Shown: positions 26,142-39,340, counted from the stretch's first letter. The stretch is DNA of 64,000 nucleotides from Nymphaea colorata (GCF_008831285.2 NC_045146.1:5902972-5966971), one strand, 5' to 3'. Program-made: numbers and translations. The notes: a model not told the origin generated them from the sequence alone.

Positions 26142-28511
26142 TGTTAACACCCTCAATTTTTTCCACACCAAAATTGAAGCAATGTCAAAATTTTACAAAA
26201 AAATTATGTAAAATGCAATTGCAAAGCCAATTTTGAATCTAAAGAACAATTTAGATTCAAATCATGAATTTATCTCGTGACACGAATCCCAATGTAAGAT
26301 TGCAAGTCCAAGTTATGACAAAATTAGGATTTGACATCCAAATCTAATTACAAATATCATTTGAAATCCAAATTCAATTACAAATGTCATTTGAAATCCA
26401 TGTCCAATTACAAAATTTAAATTTTGACTTAAATCCGAGATTGGATCTAATTCAGTCTAAAATGCTACGTGGGACCCACATGTGGGCCCCACCTAGCCCG
26501 TGTGGCCAAGAGCCCCTCAGCGGTCACACACACCCCCATTTAAAAAATATATATATATTAAATGAAAAAATCATTTTCAAGGAGAAATAAATGAAATCAT
26601 AACTAGAAACCTAGGAAAAGAGAGACATTTATGTGTCTCTCTCTTCCTTAACTAGGTCCTTTTTAAAGAAGGGTCAATTTTAGAAAAGCAATAACTAGAC
26701 TGATCAAACCCACTTAATTCAAGTAGGTTCAACCCTAGTGCACCCAAATACGGCACCGGTTTTAGCTAGGCTAGGTCAACATTGGCCTAGCTCAGCCAAA
26801 AGGGTAGGTCTGTCCCACAACCCAATCAGTGGATGAAAAAAGACTTCGACCAAATCGAATTCACTTTGACTAAACTCAGTCAAAATACAATTTAGCTCAA
26901 TTAAGAGCTTTTTTAGCTCATATTTATTAAATTACCTCAAATAAAGTGAACTACTCGCAAATGAGCTTTGACTTTGGTCAATAGCTCAAATTTGACCAAT
27001 CTGAACAGTTTTACCCTTTTATGAGCAAATTGAGATTACAGAGTCTAAATTGGTTTATAAAAGGCACATATACATTTGGATTTGTCAAATGCATAAATCA
27101 AATATCAAATTAAAATTTAATATTTCAAACCAAAGTTTGATTCAATTGAAATCCATCTTCAATCAAGTTTTGGACGAAAATACCATTTTCGAACTAAATT
27201 TGAGAGAATTTTCAAATTTTATTCAAATTTTAATTGAATTATCATAATTTGATAACATTTAGAGCTTAGTAACTAGGTTTTAACCTAACAAGCTCGATTT
27301 CAAACAAAAAAAAAATAAAACAAACTAAGGCAAAATCCTGTGCAAGGGCATTTTCGTTCAAAATTTTGGTCAAAGTTGCTTAGCTAGATCTGAACCAAGG
27401 TTGACCACACCTAGCCCAGCCCACCAAACTCAAGTAAATGGGATAAGAATGATTAAATAGAGCCATTAAAAACTCATTTAATCCATTTCTAACTCCCTAA
27501 GCTTTGATTAATCTTCCAAGGCAAATTAAAGAAGGTGGTTGAACAGTTCTTTTCTTGTGGACAAAATTTTTGAGTACTGCATCAAGTTGCTGCAGCTAAG
27601 GAGCTAAGAGAAAGAGGCCAATGAAGAGAAGAAGAATTTGTCTAAGCGCCCTTTCCCCTTTCTCCCATTTTCTTCTTCATTTTCCTCTATTCTCTCCGTT
27701 GATTTTGCTAGGTTAGTGTGCTTAAGTGAACCCTTAATTATGATTTTCATGGTGAGAAGCTCTCTTTTCCACTACAAATTCCAGCAAGCAAACTATTCTT
27801 CTTCTAGCTTTGCTAAGTTTGAATCCAAGCTTGGCTTCTTGCTTAGGATTGCTCGATTTAGAAAACAAGTGAAAAAGAAGATCAAGCATCAAGACCGACC
27901 GCAAGGTAGGTGATTTTAACTCATTTTTCATCTACTTTAGCTTCTTATTGGTTCATTTTAATTTCAACAATTCGTGGGAGGGGTTTATTTTCATTTATTT
28001 TATAGCTGAGAATGGTGTCGAACTAGGGAAAACCTATGATTAAATGTACATGTTAATGCATAATGCATGCATGAGTCGGTTTTTCTAAAAATATGAACCC
28101 ATGAATCAAATTTTGAAAATGGCGCTAAGGTCACGTTCCTTTCAAAACAGCCAGCCTAAAAACCATTTTGAACTCTCCACCATGAGAGAATCCCATGGTG
28201 AGAGAGTGATTTTCCTACAATATATATGATGAGAAAGACTATTAAGGATTGATGCATTGTTATGAATATAATCCACCTTTGCATGGCGAAACTAAGGATG
28301 GGCTACCTTGGGCATTCATTTATCTCTTTCTATTTAAAGTTATTTTGTTTCATGTTTTTTCAATTGATCAAGGGTAGTAGGGGAGAATTGAAACAAGTTT
28401 TCAATCTTCCTACGTAAAAGAACCTGGCCATGAATCATTATGATTCATGAGTTATGTGGTCCCTTGATAAAATTTTATTTTGAAGAGTAAGGTACGTATA
28501 TGTATATATTG

Positions 28512-28551
<40 letters not shown>

Positions 28552-30283
28552 GTAATCTCTTGTTAAAAATCGTTTTCCTCTCTTAAAATCAGGTTGGAAC
28601 GTGCTTCTAAACTGGTTTTTAAGAAGATGGATCATTTTATTGATTTTTATAGTACAAAGCTTTGAAATCACTTTCATTTCATCTTAAAATTTGTTTAATT
28701 TCAGCAATCCATACATAAAGTGTATTTAAGTTGTTGAAATCAGACCATGTTTTATCGGAATTAGCTTAAGAATGTCAAACTTTACATATTTGAGATGCCA
28801 ATTTTCAATACAAAGTGGCTATGTTTTGAAGAACAATAAAAATGTCATAAACCAACCTAATCGGCTCTCTAAAAGACTTTTAGAAATATGTGACTTCATT
28901 CATCAATTTTCAGACTTACATATGATCGATTGAGTCTCAAAAACGATATAAGATCATACTTCAAAAACCCTAATCTTTGTATCCCTTAAAGAACAAGATC
29001 AAAAGTGTTTTAATAGTCTAAGAAATGAATAGATCTACTAGGACAAGAATATGAAATTTTGTTTGATTTTGGGGAGAAAGATAAGTTCTTAGAAATCCAT
29101 GACATGAATGAGAACATATGACACATGATTTTTGCTAACTTGAATGTTTAGTTTATATGGAGTAAAACTGAATTTCATCATTTTCCAAGAGTCAAACACT
29201 CTTCGAATTAATATTTTAATTCTAATCCATTTAAATCAGAATAAAATCTGATTTTTTATGACAATTTTGAGGGAAAAGGATGATATCCACGTTTCCTGTA
29301 TATTTTGAAGTTTGATTTCATCCTCATTTGCCCAATTCTTAAATGTTTTGAGTTTCTTATCCATGACTCAAGCTTGTGGACTGCATCTCTAATTCATGTG
29401 CTTAATAGTATGAAGAGCATATTTAGAGAAAGTCCTACATTTTAATCAAAATCAATATTCATGTGTAAATTGTATGAAGTGTGATTGCAATGAGTGGACT
29501 TTGAGAGATTGTGAGAGAGTGAAGAATGAATGCCTCATATAGTTTTCCTTTCTATTCAATGCATTCACTTTCACTTAAAATCAACAACACCACATGCGCA
29601 TTCTCATGAAATTAAGTGATTCAAATTTGAGTTGCAAAAAGTGAGCAAGTGATATTGCAACAAGAATTTGTAAACTTCACTTAACTTCAAAAGAAAATAT
29701 AAACAATGCATTCACAATCTTGGCCAAAATATGTTTAGAAATAAACACGCTTTCTAACAATTTGGAACCTATGTTCTATCAAAAGAATGAACTCTATCTA
29801 ACCAAATAACACCATTTAGCAAATGAAGAATTCAAAATCAATTTTGTTTGATAAGGAAACTTAGCTATTTTCCCAAAAGTTGATCATAAGACGATCACAA
29901 TTTCAACTCATGAATCATATTGAGTTCACAACAAAAAAACTCAATTTTAATCTTCAAAATCCTCAATAATTGTAAATTTTAAATCAAATGGCACAAAAAA
30001 CAAGTGTTTTTAAATCAACTTGAAAACCCTTCAATCTTCAAATTCATTTTCAAAGTAAGTTTAAATCACTTATTCAAAATAAATTTTGGTTCTTGAATCC
30101 AAAACCTCAATGCACAAGCATATATAATTTGTATCAATAACTCGTACACAATCCAAATGATCCTTAGTCTTTGGTCCAATTTCCCATTTTTCTTAAAAAA
30201 TTTTTCCTCAAAACCCTCAATTTTAAAAGAATTTTCCTGATTCACATTTTGACGCCCTTTAAGAAAGGGGTGGGGTGCAAAGA
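26142..30283 (+). repeat. LTR1 (5' LTR)
   Basis: It begins TGTTAACA. Its 3' boundary is placed by comparison with LTR2, whose corresponding end is ACA at 43614, followed after GA by a TGGCACACCTGG primer-binding-like site. Length is 4142 bp. It carries a (TA)n tract at about 28,515-28,540. Compared with LTR2 it lacks about 33 bp around a TATA-like box near 27,555 but retains about 170 bp at 28,690-28,830 that LTR2 has lost. Short ORFs inside (for example 27,638-27,913) are not recognised proteins. Confidence 0.8.
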
Positions 30284-30285
30284 GA

Positions 30286-30304
30286 TGGCACACCTGGTGG
30301 GACC
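30286..30304 (+). other. Primer-binding-site-like sequence
   Basis: TGGCACACCTGGTGGGACC lies two bases after the inferred LTR1 end; TGG matches the CCA end of a tRNA. The copy after LTR2 is at 43617. It resembles the 3' end of a tRNA-Arg by eye with several mismatches, so the primer tRNA is not certain. Confidence 0.45.
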
Positions 30305-31061
30305 CGTCATCGTTTGTCTAAGGACCTATGTGGATCATATACAAATTATATCAATTGTACAAATTTTTTCATAAACATGCATAGCAACATCATGCAGTAA
30401 TCATTGAGGAGATTCCATGAATCCCTTTTATTTCAATTTATCCTACCCTTCCTCAATTTAGGGATTGTATGAAGCCCATGTATGCTCTTAAATTTTCAAA
30501 TCTATCTCTTAGGAATGTAAGCAATAGAGCCATCTATTTCGCATATTCTCATGAGTTTTGAAAAACAAATCCTTACCTATATCATATCTCGGTCATCATG
30601 TTGCCGGACTATTTTTAGGACATTAGTCCAAGATATACCCTTACAACTGGACCACCCAATTAGTCTGAAAAGTCCTCCGCCCCATTAATACCGGAACGAA
30701 CAATAGTCCAAGTATATTGATGGGTGAACAAGGATAATTGAAAAGCCCACATCTAGAAAACCCTTGAAGGAGTCTATGTCAGTACCATAAATTTGGTATA
30801 TAGGCATATCTTAGATTTTGGATAAATCGAAAACGATTTGTCCATTCATTCTTCATAGGTTTCAAGACCAACTTTCAAAACAATGCATATAGGCAAGAGT
30901 CATAAGGATTGCATTATCAATTTTTCATTAATTGCTTGTTTGATGCATGAGATGTGATGTTTTACCTTGTCTCCAATTCTATGTCCAAACCCAATGTCAA
31001 AACTCTCCTCGAGTCTCTATTGGGTCAATTTATATCAACATCTAATACTTTCTCTTGTCGA

Positions 31062-32007
31062 GATGGACTCAGAAAGCATTTTTTCATATGACCACATCCT
31101 ATTCGGGTCATGTCAAGGTCGATTCAGACTTCACATCATCCCAAGTGGAGTCTACCCACCTCTGTGGTATCTTTTATGGTACCCAACTTTTCGGACCACT
31201 AAGAAGATTGCGGACTTGAAGAAGCAGTCAATCTTGCCACGCAACCTATCAATGGCAGTTTAATCCATGCAGTTGCCTAAAGATGGAACCCAAGGACCAA
31301 CACATTCTGGTTTCTATGGTATGAAATGACAATCACTCTTGATGAGTTTTCCAACATTATGGATTTGCGAGAACCAAAAGGTGACCCAAGAGGACCAATT
31401 GAAGACCAGCTCCTTGTAAACCAAGGTCAAGTCAAAACTCTAGAAGTGATTCATAAACTCACAGGAAAACGAAGTTGGCCCTTTCTAGAAAAGATGGACA
31501 TCAATATCTTCAACTAAAAGAACTTGGTGAAACATATTCTCAATATGTCAACCCTATTTCACTATCTAGAAATGTTGTAGACAAATACAAAAATTTCTAT
31601 GGTGACTTGTACTGCGGGTCTTATCTTATGAAGAACACATAATGGATTTTCGCACAGCTCGCCCCTTTAAAAAATGAGGGTATGTCAAAGTTCGTCAGTA
31701 TCCATAACAATGGCAGCCTTGGCATTCCTTTACCGATGATTGACCAAATTTTCAATTGGGGATGCAAATTTGATAGAATGATGTGTCTTTGCACTACAAT
31801 CTTGGTATTACGAACACGTGGGGCCACAATCTTGCTACTTTCAAAACACCAACAACCGGTTATCCAGTATGGAGCACTACCATAGGAAGATGGAGGAAGT
31901 GGATGACTCCACCATCGTTTGAGGCTCCTTTGATTGAGAAGTCATCAAGTCAAGATACATCTACAACCCAGTCAGATGAAGTCTTCTATTGGGACTATTC
32001 TTCATAG
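31062..32007 (+). pseudogene. ORF1 with plant mobile domain (PMD-C-like), broken
   Basis: It lies between the PBS and gag. Translated pieces carry the plant mobile domain pattern: a tryptophan/tyrosine-rich start, then MTITLDEFSNIMDL at about 31,326-31,368. In the duplicate copy at 44,390-44,745 this is preceded by LREAVSLAMQPINGSLIYAI and an ERWN...FPWGE block. These match the ..ERWnp.t.TFhfp.GEmTiTLeDv.. signature known in MAIN/MAIL proteins and some gypsy elements. Later pieces are at 31,682-31,885 and 31,783-32,007 in different frames. Stops and frameshifts disable it. The role in the element is unknown. Confidence 0.55.
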
Positions 32008-32446
32008 TTGAATACCATCCAGAGCATTGTCTCAGTCAATTTTCACTGCGTCAAAGCAAAGCATATTCAATTGAGTTAAAATGAGCCATTGTAGAGTGTG
32101 AACTAGATATTGAAGAGTGGTCCGAAATATACACCTACGCCCAACAACGTCGAAAATCATTTGCTCACTTATATCTAGTCCTTGGTTTAAAAATGAGTGC
32201 TGAATATGTAACATGGTGGGATGAAGTCCGCCCATCTATCCTTTTGTCCTAGATCATCATGTATAGTTCATGGTGGTTAAGCCAAATTTTGTCAAGTTGT
32301 GTTGAACTTTGTCAAGTCTTGTCAATCTCATCTTTCTTTCAATATGCAATCGAAATTTATCATTTTGTCCTTTGTACAAATTATCTCTCATCAATTCAAA
32401 TCTTAACATTTTCAATTTTTCTTCTTACAAGGTATACATCCGCTTT

Positions 32447-33431
32447 ATGGTCGAGACCAGAAGCCAACAAATGAGAAGGATTGAAATGAAGTTAGAGAAA
32501 TCTTTTATGGGAGATAAGGGAGAAGAATCCTCCTCAGAAACACCTCCCAAGATAGAAGCAAATGATCCAGAATTTGAAGAATACAGAAAATTTCAGAGAT
32601 ACATGATTATGTTCAATGAAGAACAAGCCCAGACAGAGAGGGCCAAAAAGAAAGGGAAGAAAACAAAGAAATATTCATCAAGCAGTTCTGACTCTTCTAA
32701 AAACACTACCACAAAATCTAGTAGTGAGGAAGAACCAAAGACTCCCAAGAAAAAGAAGAAGGGAGAATCCTGAAAAACAAAAATTCAGAAAGTTGAAAAG
32801 AAGTTGAACGCAGTTCAACTCAAAAGGCAAGAACAAAAGGAATTTCACCTACGAAGATTTCTATGAAAGTTTTGAGAGTGACAAACATATAAAAAACTTA
32901 CCTAAGAAATTTATCAAATTTGATGGCTATGGAGACCCAAAAGCACATTTGGCAAAGTTCTTTGCAGAATGCTATAAATTTTACCACAATCATACAATTC
33001 TCTTTCGATGCTTCCCAAGGAGCTTGGAAGGAATTGCAACACAGTGGTACCAGAAGCATATTAACCCGATTGAATTGAAAAATTTTGACAAACTGATCAG
33101 CATTTTCATTGAAAGGTTCATTTATAATGTCAAAACTGCACCAACGATCACCACACTATGTTATCTGAAACAGAGGCCAAGTGAAAAGTTTAGGGACTTT
33201 ATTCAAAGATGAAGGTCTTCTTGCAACAAGATGAGGGACCCAATGTCCCAGTCCCATGCATTGGGATTGATCGTCAACAATTTAACACAACCATTGAGGA
33301 GCCTCATTTCTAATGCAACAATCAAATCTTTCATTGATCTTACAGAAAGAGTAGAATGCATCGAAGCAAGAATCGAAAATGGAGCCTTTGATGCTGTCAT
33401 CCAGGTAAAGGCTAGGGAAGATACAAATTAA
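32447..33431 (+). pseudogene. gag (capsid), frameshifted
   Basis: It starts MVETRSQQ at 32447, a common gypsy gag start. An acidic and Lys/Ser-rich N-terminal part runs to a stop at 32,771-32,773. Another frame carries the retrotransposon gag core at about 32,838-33,212 (FDGYGDPKAHLAKF, then GIATQWYQ and LKQRPSEKFRDF). A stop at 33,213 precedes the last gag piece at 33,231-33,431. Gag would form the virus-like particle. A Tat-type knuckle (CKFHRALGHDTKDC) follows at about 33,710-33,760, after further frame changes. Confidence 0.7.
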
Positions 33432-33626
33432 AACAGCAATAGTCAAAATGCTCCGGCCAACATCATAGCCAATGCCGCCACCTTCAAAAAGGAAAGGACA
33501 GACTATCCCAAGAATAAATGGATAGTAGACAAAGCAAGCAGCAGTAGCTTTGGCACTAAAAACAAACATCTTGGATGGGGATACGACAGAAAATTCACCC
33601 CATTACAACAATGTTACGAAAAAGGT

Positions 33627-34585
33627 ATGCACATGCTGATTGAAAGAGACACTTTGTTTCTCCTGAAAGTTTTCAACCCCCCACCGATGATGGAGAAAAA
33701 CAAAAAACAATTTTGCAAATTTCATCGTGCTCTAGGACACGATACAAAAGATTGTCTTGCACTCAAAAATATTGTGCAAGGTGCAGTTAACAATGAAATC
33801 ATCAAGGAGGTCAGTGAACAGCTAGACATCCTCAAAAACCCTTTACTTAAACATGGGAAAGGAACAATTTCAATGGTCAGGATTTTTCAACAAATCATCA
33901 AGTTATGGTGGCAAATTTTATCCCTAGATTTATTTGGGTTACTTTCCAAACTGATAAAGGATTCATCAATGCACAAACTGGACCGAGCAAACAAGACAGG
34001 CGGACAGAGATCAATCAAAAGTCAAAAATATGGGATCATGAACCTTTGGAATCCATTTTCAAGGAATTAGACCCCTTATCGCAAGTCAAGAAGGAAGCAT
34101 TTAGCCCTAACAGGGGGAATGAATGGGCTTTTGGACTATATGAAAATAGTCTGATCATGTTTTCTAATAAAGATCTACCAATTGGAGGTACATTGTATAA
34201 TGATACCTTGCACATAGTGGTAGAAACAAGGGGCACTAGAGTCTCCCATGTTTTAATCGATGGTGAAGCAAACCTAAACATCTGTCCACAGTAAATAGCT
34301 CGCGAATTAGGCATAAAGCAAGCTGACTATACCCCGTCATCAATTTTCATCTATGGATATGACGGAACAGGACAACCTCACATATGATGTATATGTTTGG
34401 ATCTGAATATCTCTGATACATATCATCGAGTTTTATTCCATGTGGTGGATATAGAACCCTTATTCAACCTGTTGTTTGGCATACCATGGATCCATGCTAC
34501 TAATGTAGTTCTCTCTACTCTACATCAGTGTGTCAAATGGACTCACAACAGGAATACTATAACCATCGATGCATTGGACAGATAG
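33627..34585 (+). pseudogene. Gag knuckle and aspartic protease region, broken
   Basis: The knuckle-like CKFHRALGHDTKDC lies in the 33,627-34,070 frame. In the 33,905-34,294 frame the protease segment has HVLIDGEANLNICPQ near 34,241-34,285, the usual active-site block of Tat proteases. A stop follows at once and the domain continues after 34,297 with ARELGIKQADY and FGIPWIHA (34,397-34,585 frame). The enzyme would have matured Gag-Pol; it is inactive as read. Confidence 0.6.
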
Positions 34586-35235
34586 AATCGTCTTGTGCAT
34601 CCAATGATTCTGGTACCAATGTATACAATCGAGGTACTTGGTATTTGAGTTTGCAAAGAAGAAGAAATATCTCAGGGTCTCAATAAATTGGCCATTCAAA
34701 ATCCAAATAAACAAATATGAGTGGAAAAAGATACCAAGCCTAAAACAAGTTACAAAAATTATCCATTGTTCAGAAGTTCCAGAATGATAAATGATTGGAC
34801 CTGTTCATGTGTCATGGCTACCAACCATTAACTGGCCTTGGCAAACATGAAAATGGAATATTGGAGCCAATTATTTTGTAGGACAGCAAGGTACCCAGGC
34901 CCTGGGATGCCAAAGTTACAAAAAAGTGGATGCCGAGGAAGAATTCAAGCCAGTGCCTTTTGTCAAGAGCAACACCATAGGCAGATGTTCACCATCAAAC
35001 TGAATCAACAAATTTGCTATCATTTTGTCATCTAGCCATCGTTTTGTCATTTTCTCATCATTGTACTTCAATAGTCCAAATGTCTTTATTTTATAATACT
35101 TTCAAATATGCAATGACATATCAATTTACTTTCATATAAAACGTCTCAAATTTCATCTAACCTCTTTATAATCTTTAGGATGGCACCTGATGATCAAACA
35201 TCAAAATCCTTTAAGGAGGTAAATAACTCACCGAG

Positions 35236-36010
35236 GTGAAATGTCCAGAGTTCATCCAAATAAGAAAGCAAGATCAACTGTCACCTTTGATTAATGATCT
35301 GATTGAGGAAATTAACACAGGAATGGAAGAGAATCCAAAGATTTTGCAAATCGAAACAAGTCTCTTAGCAGAAGAAATATTGACTTCCTCAAAAAGCATC
35401 AAGAAGCCTTTGCATAGACTTATGAAGACATGCCAAGACTTGATACAAAATTAGTGGAGCATCGACTACCATTGAAACCAGAATACAAGCCAATCAAACA
35501 AAAATTGAGGAAAGTAGACCCTCATCTTGAGGGGCAGGTTAAGGAAGTTCTACACGACCCACTAAAGGCAGGGTTCATCTGAAAAATTGACTATCCTGAA
35601 TGGTTAGCAAATATCGTGGTAGTCCCAAAGAGAAATAGCAAAATTTGACTCTGCATCGATTTCAGAGATTTGCATACCAAAAGGCTATGACAGTTATTTT
35701 TCATTATCAAATGGATCAAATCATGGATGCATATGTGGATGATCTACTAAATAAGTCAAAAACAATGGAAAATTACATCAGCATTCTCTCTCAAGTTTTT
35801 GATAGACTCTTACAATATAAGTTTAGATTGAATCCACAAAAATGTGTATTTTGTGTAGAATCTAGTAAGCTTTTGAGATTTATGGTTACCAAAAAGAGAA
35901 TTGAGATGGATCCCTTCGAAGCAAAGGTGATCATTGAGATGTCTCCGCCAACAAATCTTAATGAGCTACATAGCTTGCAAGCAGAATTCAGTCAATTGAA
36001 AGGTTTATAA
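35236..36010 (+). pseudogene. Reverse transcriptase with internal deletion
   Basis: The N-terminal blocks are seen at about 35,400-35,670 with stops: YEDMP, then VEHRLPLKPEYKPIKQKLR, then DYPEWLANIVVVPK and CIDFRDL. The frame beginning at 35,645 then jumps to AYQKAMTVIFH and the catalytic YVDD at 35732-35743, followed by LNPQKCVFCV. The stretch that normally lies between RDLN and ATYQRAM, including the first catalytic Asp region (roughly 75 residues), is absent. The RT core is therefore deleted although YVDD survives. Confidence 0.7.
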
Positions 36011-36861
36011 CTAATCTTGCCATGAGATTTGAACATTTCAACAATTTACTATGGAAAGGAGTCAAGTTTGAATGGGGACATGAATGTTAAGCCTCATTCG
36101 AAAAGATCAAGAAGTACCTTCTTTGCCTGCCGATTTTAAAACCCCCAATTCTACGGAAACCTTTATTGTTGTACATCACAATTAACAATTCAGCCTGTGG
36201 TGGATTTTTGGCTCAATATGAAGAAGGATGTCGAATAGAACATGTCATTTATTACATCAGTAAGACATTTGTGCAGTATGAAAATAACTACTCACACATA
36301 GAAAAAACTTGCTTAACCTTGGTATGGATGTGTCAAAAATGAAGAAATTACCTATTGGCTTGCGAAGTTAAAATTTTATCCAAACTTAATCCACTCAAAT
36401 ATATCATCAAACAATCATTTCTAAATGAAATGATAGCAAAGTGGCAAGTTCTGCTGATGCAATAAAATTTGGAATATGTGTCACAGAAGTCAATCAAAGG
36501 TCAAGTCATTGCAGATCAATTGGCAGATTTCCCTTTATCTGAGGATATTAAAACAAATGATGATTTTTCGGATGACCAAATCCTAATGACCGAACCAAAG
36601 CCGACATAGGAGATGCATTTCGATGGACCTAAAAGCACAACAGGTGCAGACATTGGGATATTTTTCATTACACCAGTCAGGAAAATGATTCTTTACTTCC
36701 TTAAATTGAATTTTTCCTACACGCATAATATGACAGAATACGAGGCCTTAATACAAGGACTCAAAATGCTTCTCAACTTTTCAGTGCAAAGAGTTCACAT
36801 GTTTGGAGATTCTCTTTTAGTTGTTAGTCAGGTCAATGGAGATTGGCAAGTCAAAGATTAG
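36011..36861 (+). pseudogene. RNase H and second (archaeal-type) RNase H
   Basis: The first RNase H region spans about 36,040-36,560, with LLLYITINNSACGGFLAQYE and YISKTFVQYENNYSHIEKTC. A second RNase H-like domain starts at about 36,613 (MHFDGPKSTTGADIGIFFI, then NMTEYEALIQGL and HMFGDSLLVVSQV). Two RNase H domains, the second of archaeal type, are diagnostic of the Tat lineage. Several stops interrupt the frame. Confidence 0.7.
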
Positions 36862-36985
36862 AAATTGATCTCATATCAAGAATTAACAACTTCCCTCTTA
36901 AGACAATTCAAGGAATATCAACTCTTACATGTCAAAAGAGAATTTAACCCAATTGCAGATGGTTTGGTCAGTTTAGGTTCTACCA

Positions 36986-38322
36986 TTGCATTCAAACCTG
37001 GAAAATCTATTTGAAGTCGGAAGACTCAAACAACCATCTTTTGTCATACCAGAACAAGTGTTACAAGTAGAAAACAGAGAAACACCATGGTACCAAAACA
37101 TAAAAAATTTTCTTCGAACTAGAATACTTCCACCTGAAATATCTCGAAAAGAGCAACGGGTTCTGAGACACATGCCATCAAGATATTTCATTTTAGCTGA
37201 CATTTTATACAGAAGAGGATTCAGTGCAGAATATGCTAGATGTTTGGATGCAAATGAGACACTAGAGATCATTCAAGAAGCTCATGAAGGAATTTGTGGG
37301 GGACATGTAGGGTGTTAAACCCTCGTCAAACAGATAATCAGAGTAGGGTACTATTGGCACACAATGCAGAAAGACTGTCACCAATTTATCAAAAAATGCA
37401 TCAAATGCCAGTTGCATGTACCATCAATTCATGCTCCAGCAACATACCTTCATTCGGTCAGCTCGCCCTCGCCATTCTCAATGTGGGCCTTCAACATGGT
37501 CGGTCCAATCAATTCACTTGCCTCAAATGGACACATGCAGCCACAGATTACTTCACCAAATGGGTGGAAGCAATCACTTTAAAAACAGTCGAAAGACGAC
37601 ATATGGTGTCCTTCATTCACAAAAACCTTTTGTGTAGATTTGGCATCCCGCACGATATCGTTTTTGATAATGGTACTCATTTTAAAAATGAGAAAATGCG
37701 CAATCTCTGTCACAAATACAAAATACCTCATCACTTTTCCACCCCATATTACTCTCAAGGTAATGGCCAGGCAGAAGCAACCAGCAAATTTTGATTTGTG
37801 TCTTAGAAATGACTGCTAAAGCAGGCCGAGATTGACATGAAAAGATGCGCAATGCAATTTGGGCGCATTGAACCACAATTTGGATACCCACCAATGCTAC
37901 ACCAACAGAATTAGTATATGGAACAAAAATTGTCCTTCCATTACATGTTCAAAAACCAGCAATGAAATTTGTTGCGCTCATTGAACTCCCAATTAGCAAG
38001 TATAAAAAAAAGAGACTTCCTCAATTAGACCTCTTAGACAAAAAAAGGCTGCAAGTAGCAAAACATGCTGAAGTCTATCGCAAGAGAGTCGCCCGACATG
38101 ATGCCAAATCAGTCATTGAAAGAAAATTCCAGGTAAATGATCTTGTACTAAGATGTATAGTTCCACTTAGGAGTAACCCAAAGGAAAATGGGCACCAAGC
38201 TGGGAAGGACCATACGTCGTCAAAGAGGTTCTACCTCATAGTTCTTATCGGCTGATTGACGCTGATAGGGTCGAAATTCTTGATCCAATTAATGCTTTGC
38301 ATCTCAAGAAATTCTATACTTG
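36986..38322 (+). pseudogene. Integrase, broken
   Basis: The HHCC zinc region is at 37,270-37,420 (AHEGICGGHVG, then KKCIKCQLH). The catalytic core carries FNMVGPI near 37,480-37,510, where other integrases usually have a catalytic Asp, so this reads as D to N. VFDNGTHF at about 37,660-37,685 and GNGQAEATSK at about 37,763-37,790 keep the second Asp and the Glu. The C-terminal part runs at 37,962-38,322 and ends ..EILDPINALHLKKFYT. Frames change at least three times. It would have inserted the cDNA and made the 5-bp duplications. Confidence 0.7.
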
Positions 38323-39340
38323 AATTTGTAATTCAAAAATTTCAAAACAATTGTACTTTGATGAGCACATTCTTAGCAATTTTCAAATCAACTAAGGGGC
38401 ATAGTATCCCGTAGAGAAAATTTCCAAAACTTTCAAACTCAGCCCATGTCTTGAGGAAAACAACAAGGGCATTGGCTTGAAATATGCAAGAAATTCCAAT
38501 GGAATTGAAGGTTCAATGTATAGAAATTAATGTTGGTCCCCACAATTGGGCACTTGTAAAGGTCTAGCATGAGATGCCATAAAAAAAAGCCCTTGGCAAG
38601 TTGCTAGAAAAGGCTATCAAACAAAATGAGTTGAGTGATGATCTCGCGGTGAGTGTAGTTGTTCTTCTAGTTCAAAGCTCTGCAGGCGCGGGTGGGCATA
38701 CGATCTATGCTTATGCCGTGAAGCTAAAAACCAATACATGAATATTTTGCTTATATTAAGCCTCGTAAAGCCTTCTGAATTCAAGTAAGTAAGTCTGAGG
38801 AGTGTTTTACACTTGGTACCCGAAGGCCAACTGGTCTGGGAGCTTTCAGCTCAAAGCATGCTACAAAGGTTCAGAAGAAAGCCCGATAGACTTGATATTG
38901 CACAAAGCAAACTACACAAAACCACCAAAGCAATGGAACTCTGTAGTAGCTTTTGAAGTGGTGAGGAATTCCCCCCAAGAGTGAAGAGTGACTCAAAAAG
39001 AAAATCAAAATTCAAAAGCTAAAGCCAATAGGTAAAAAAGTAAGTAAAAAGGAAAGAAAAAACACTTGCCAATGGTCTAGAAGGCGTGAAAGGCTACGTT
39101 CTCCAAGCATCAAATGCAAAAACTTTCACAATTGTAAAATTTTCCAACCAACATTAATTCATCTATAGAGTCTCCAGTGACATAGAGGAAAATCTTCTTA
39201 TTTCTGGTCTATGCCTATCATTTCCCCTCCAGTGAGGATGATTTGAAAAATAGATTTTTCAAACAATTTGCGAAAGTTTGGTGCGTAATCTTTGCTATTA
39301 AGCAAATTCTTCAACTTGCTTAATAACAAAGAGGGGTATC
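38323..39340 (+). other. 3' internal untranslated region and polypurine tract
   Basis: About 1 kb separates integrase from LTR2, with only unrecognised short ORFs. A purine run ACAAAGAGGGG at 39,326-39,336, four bases before LTR2, is the likely plus-strand primer. A similar AACTAAGGGGC lies at about 38,388. Confidence 0.5.
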
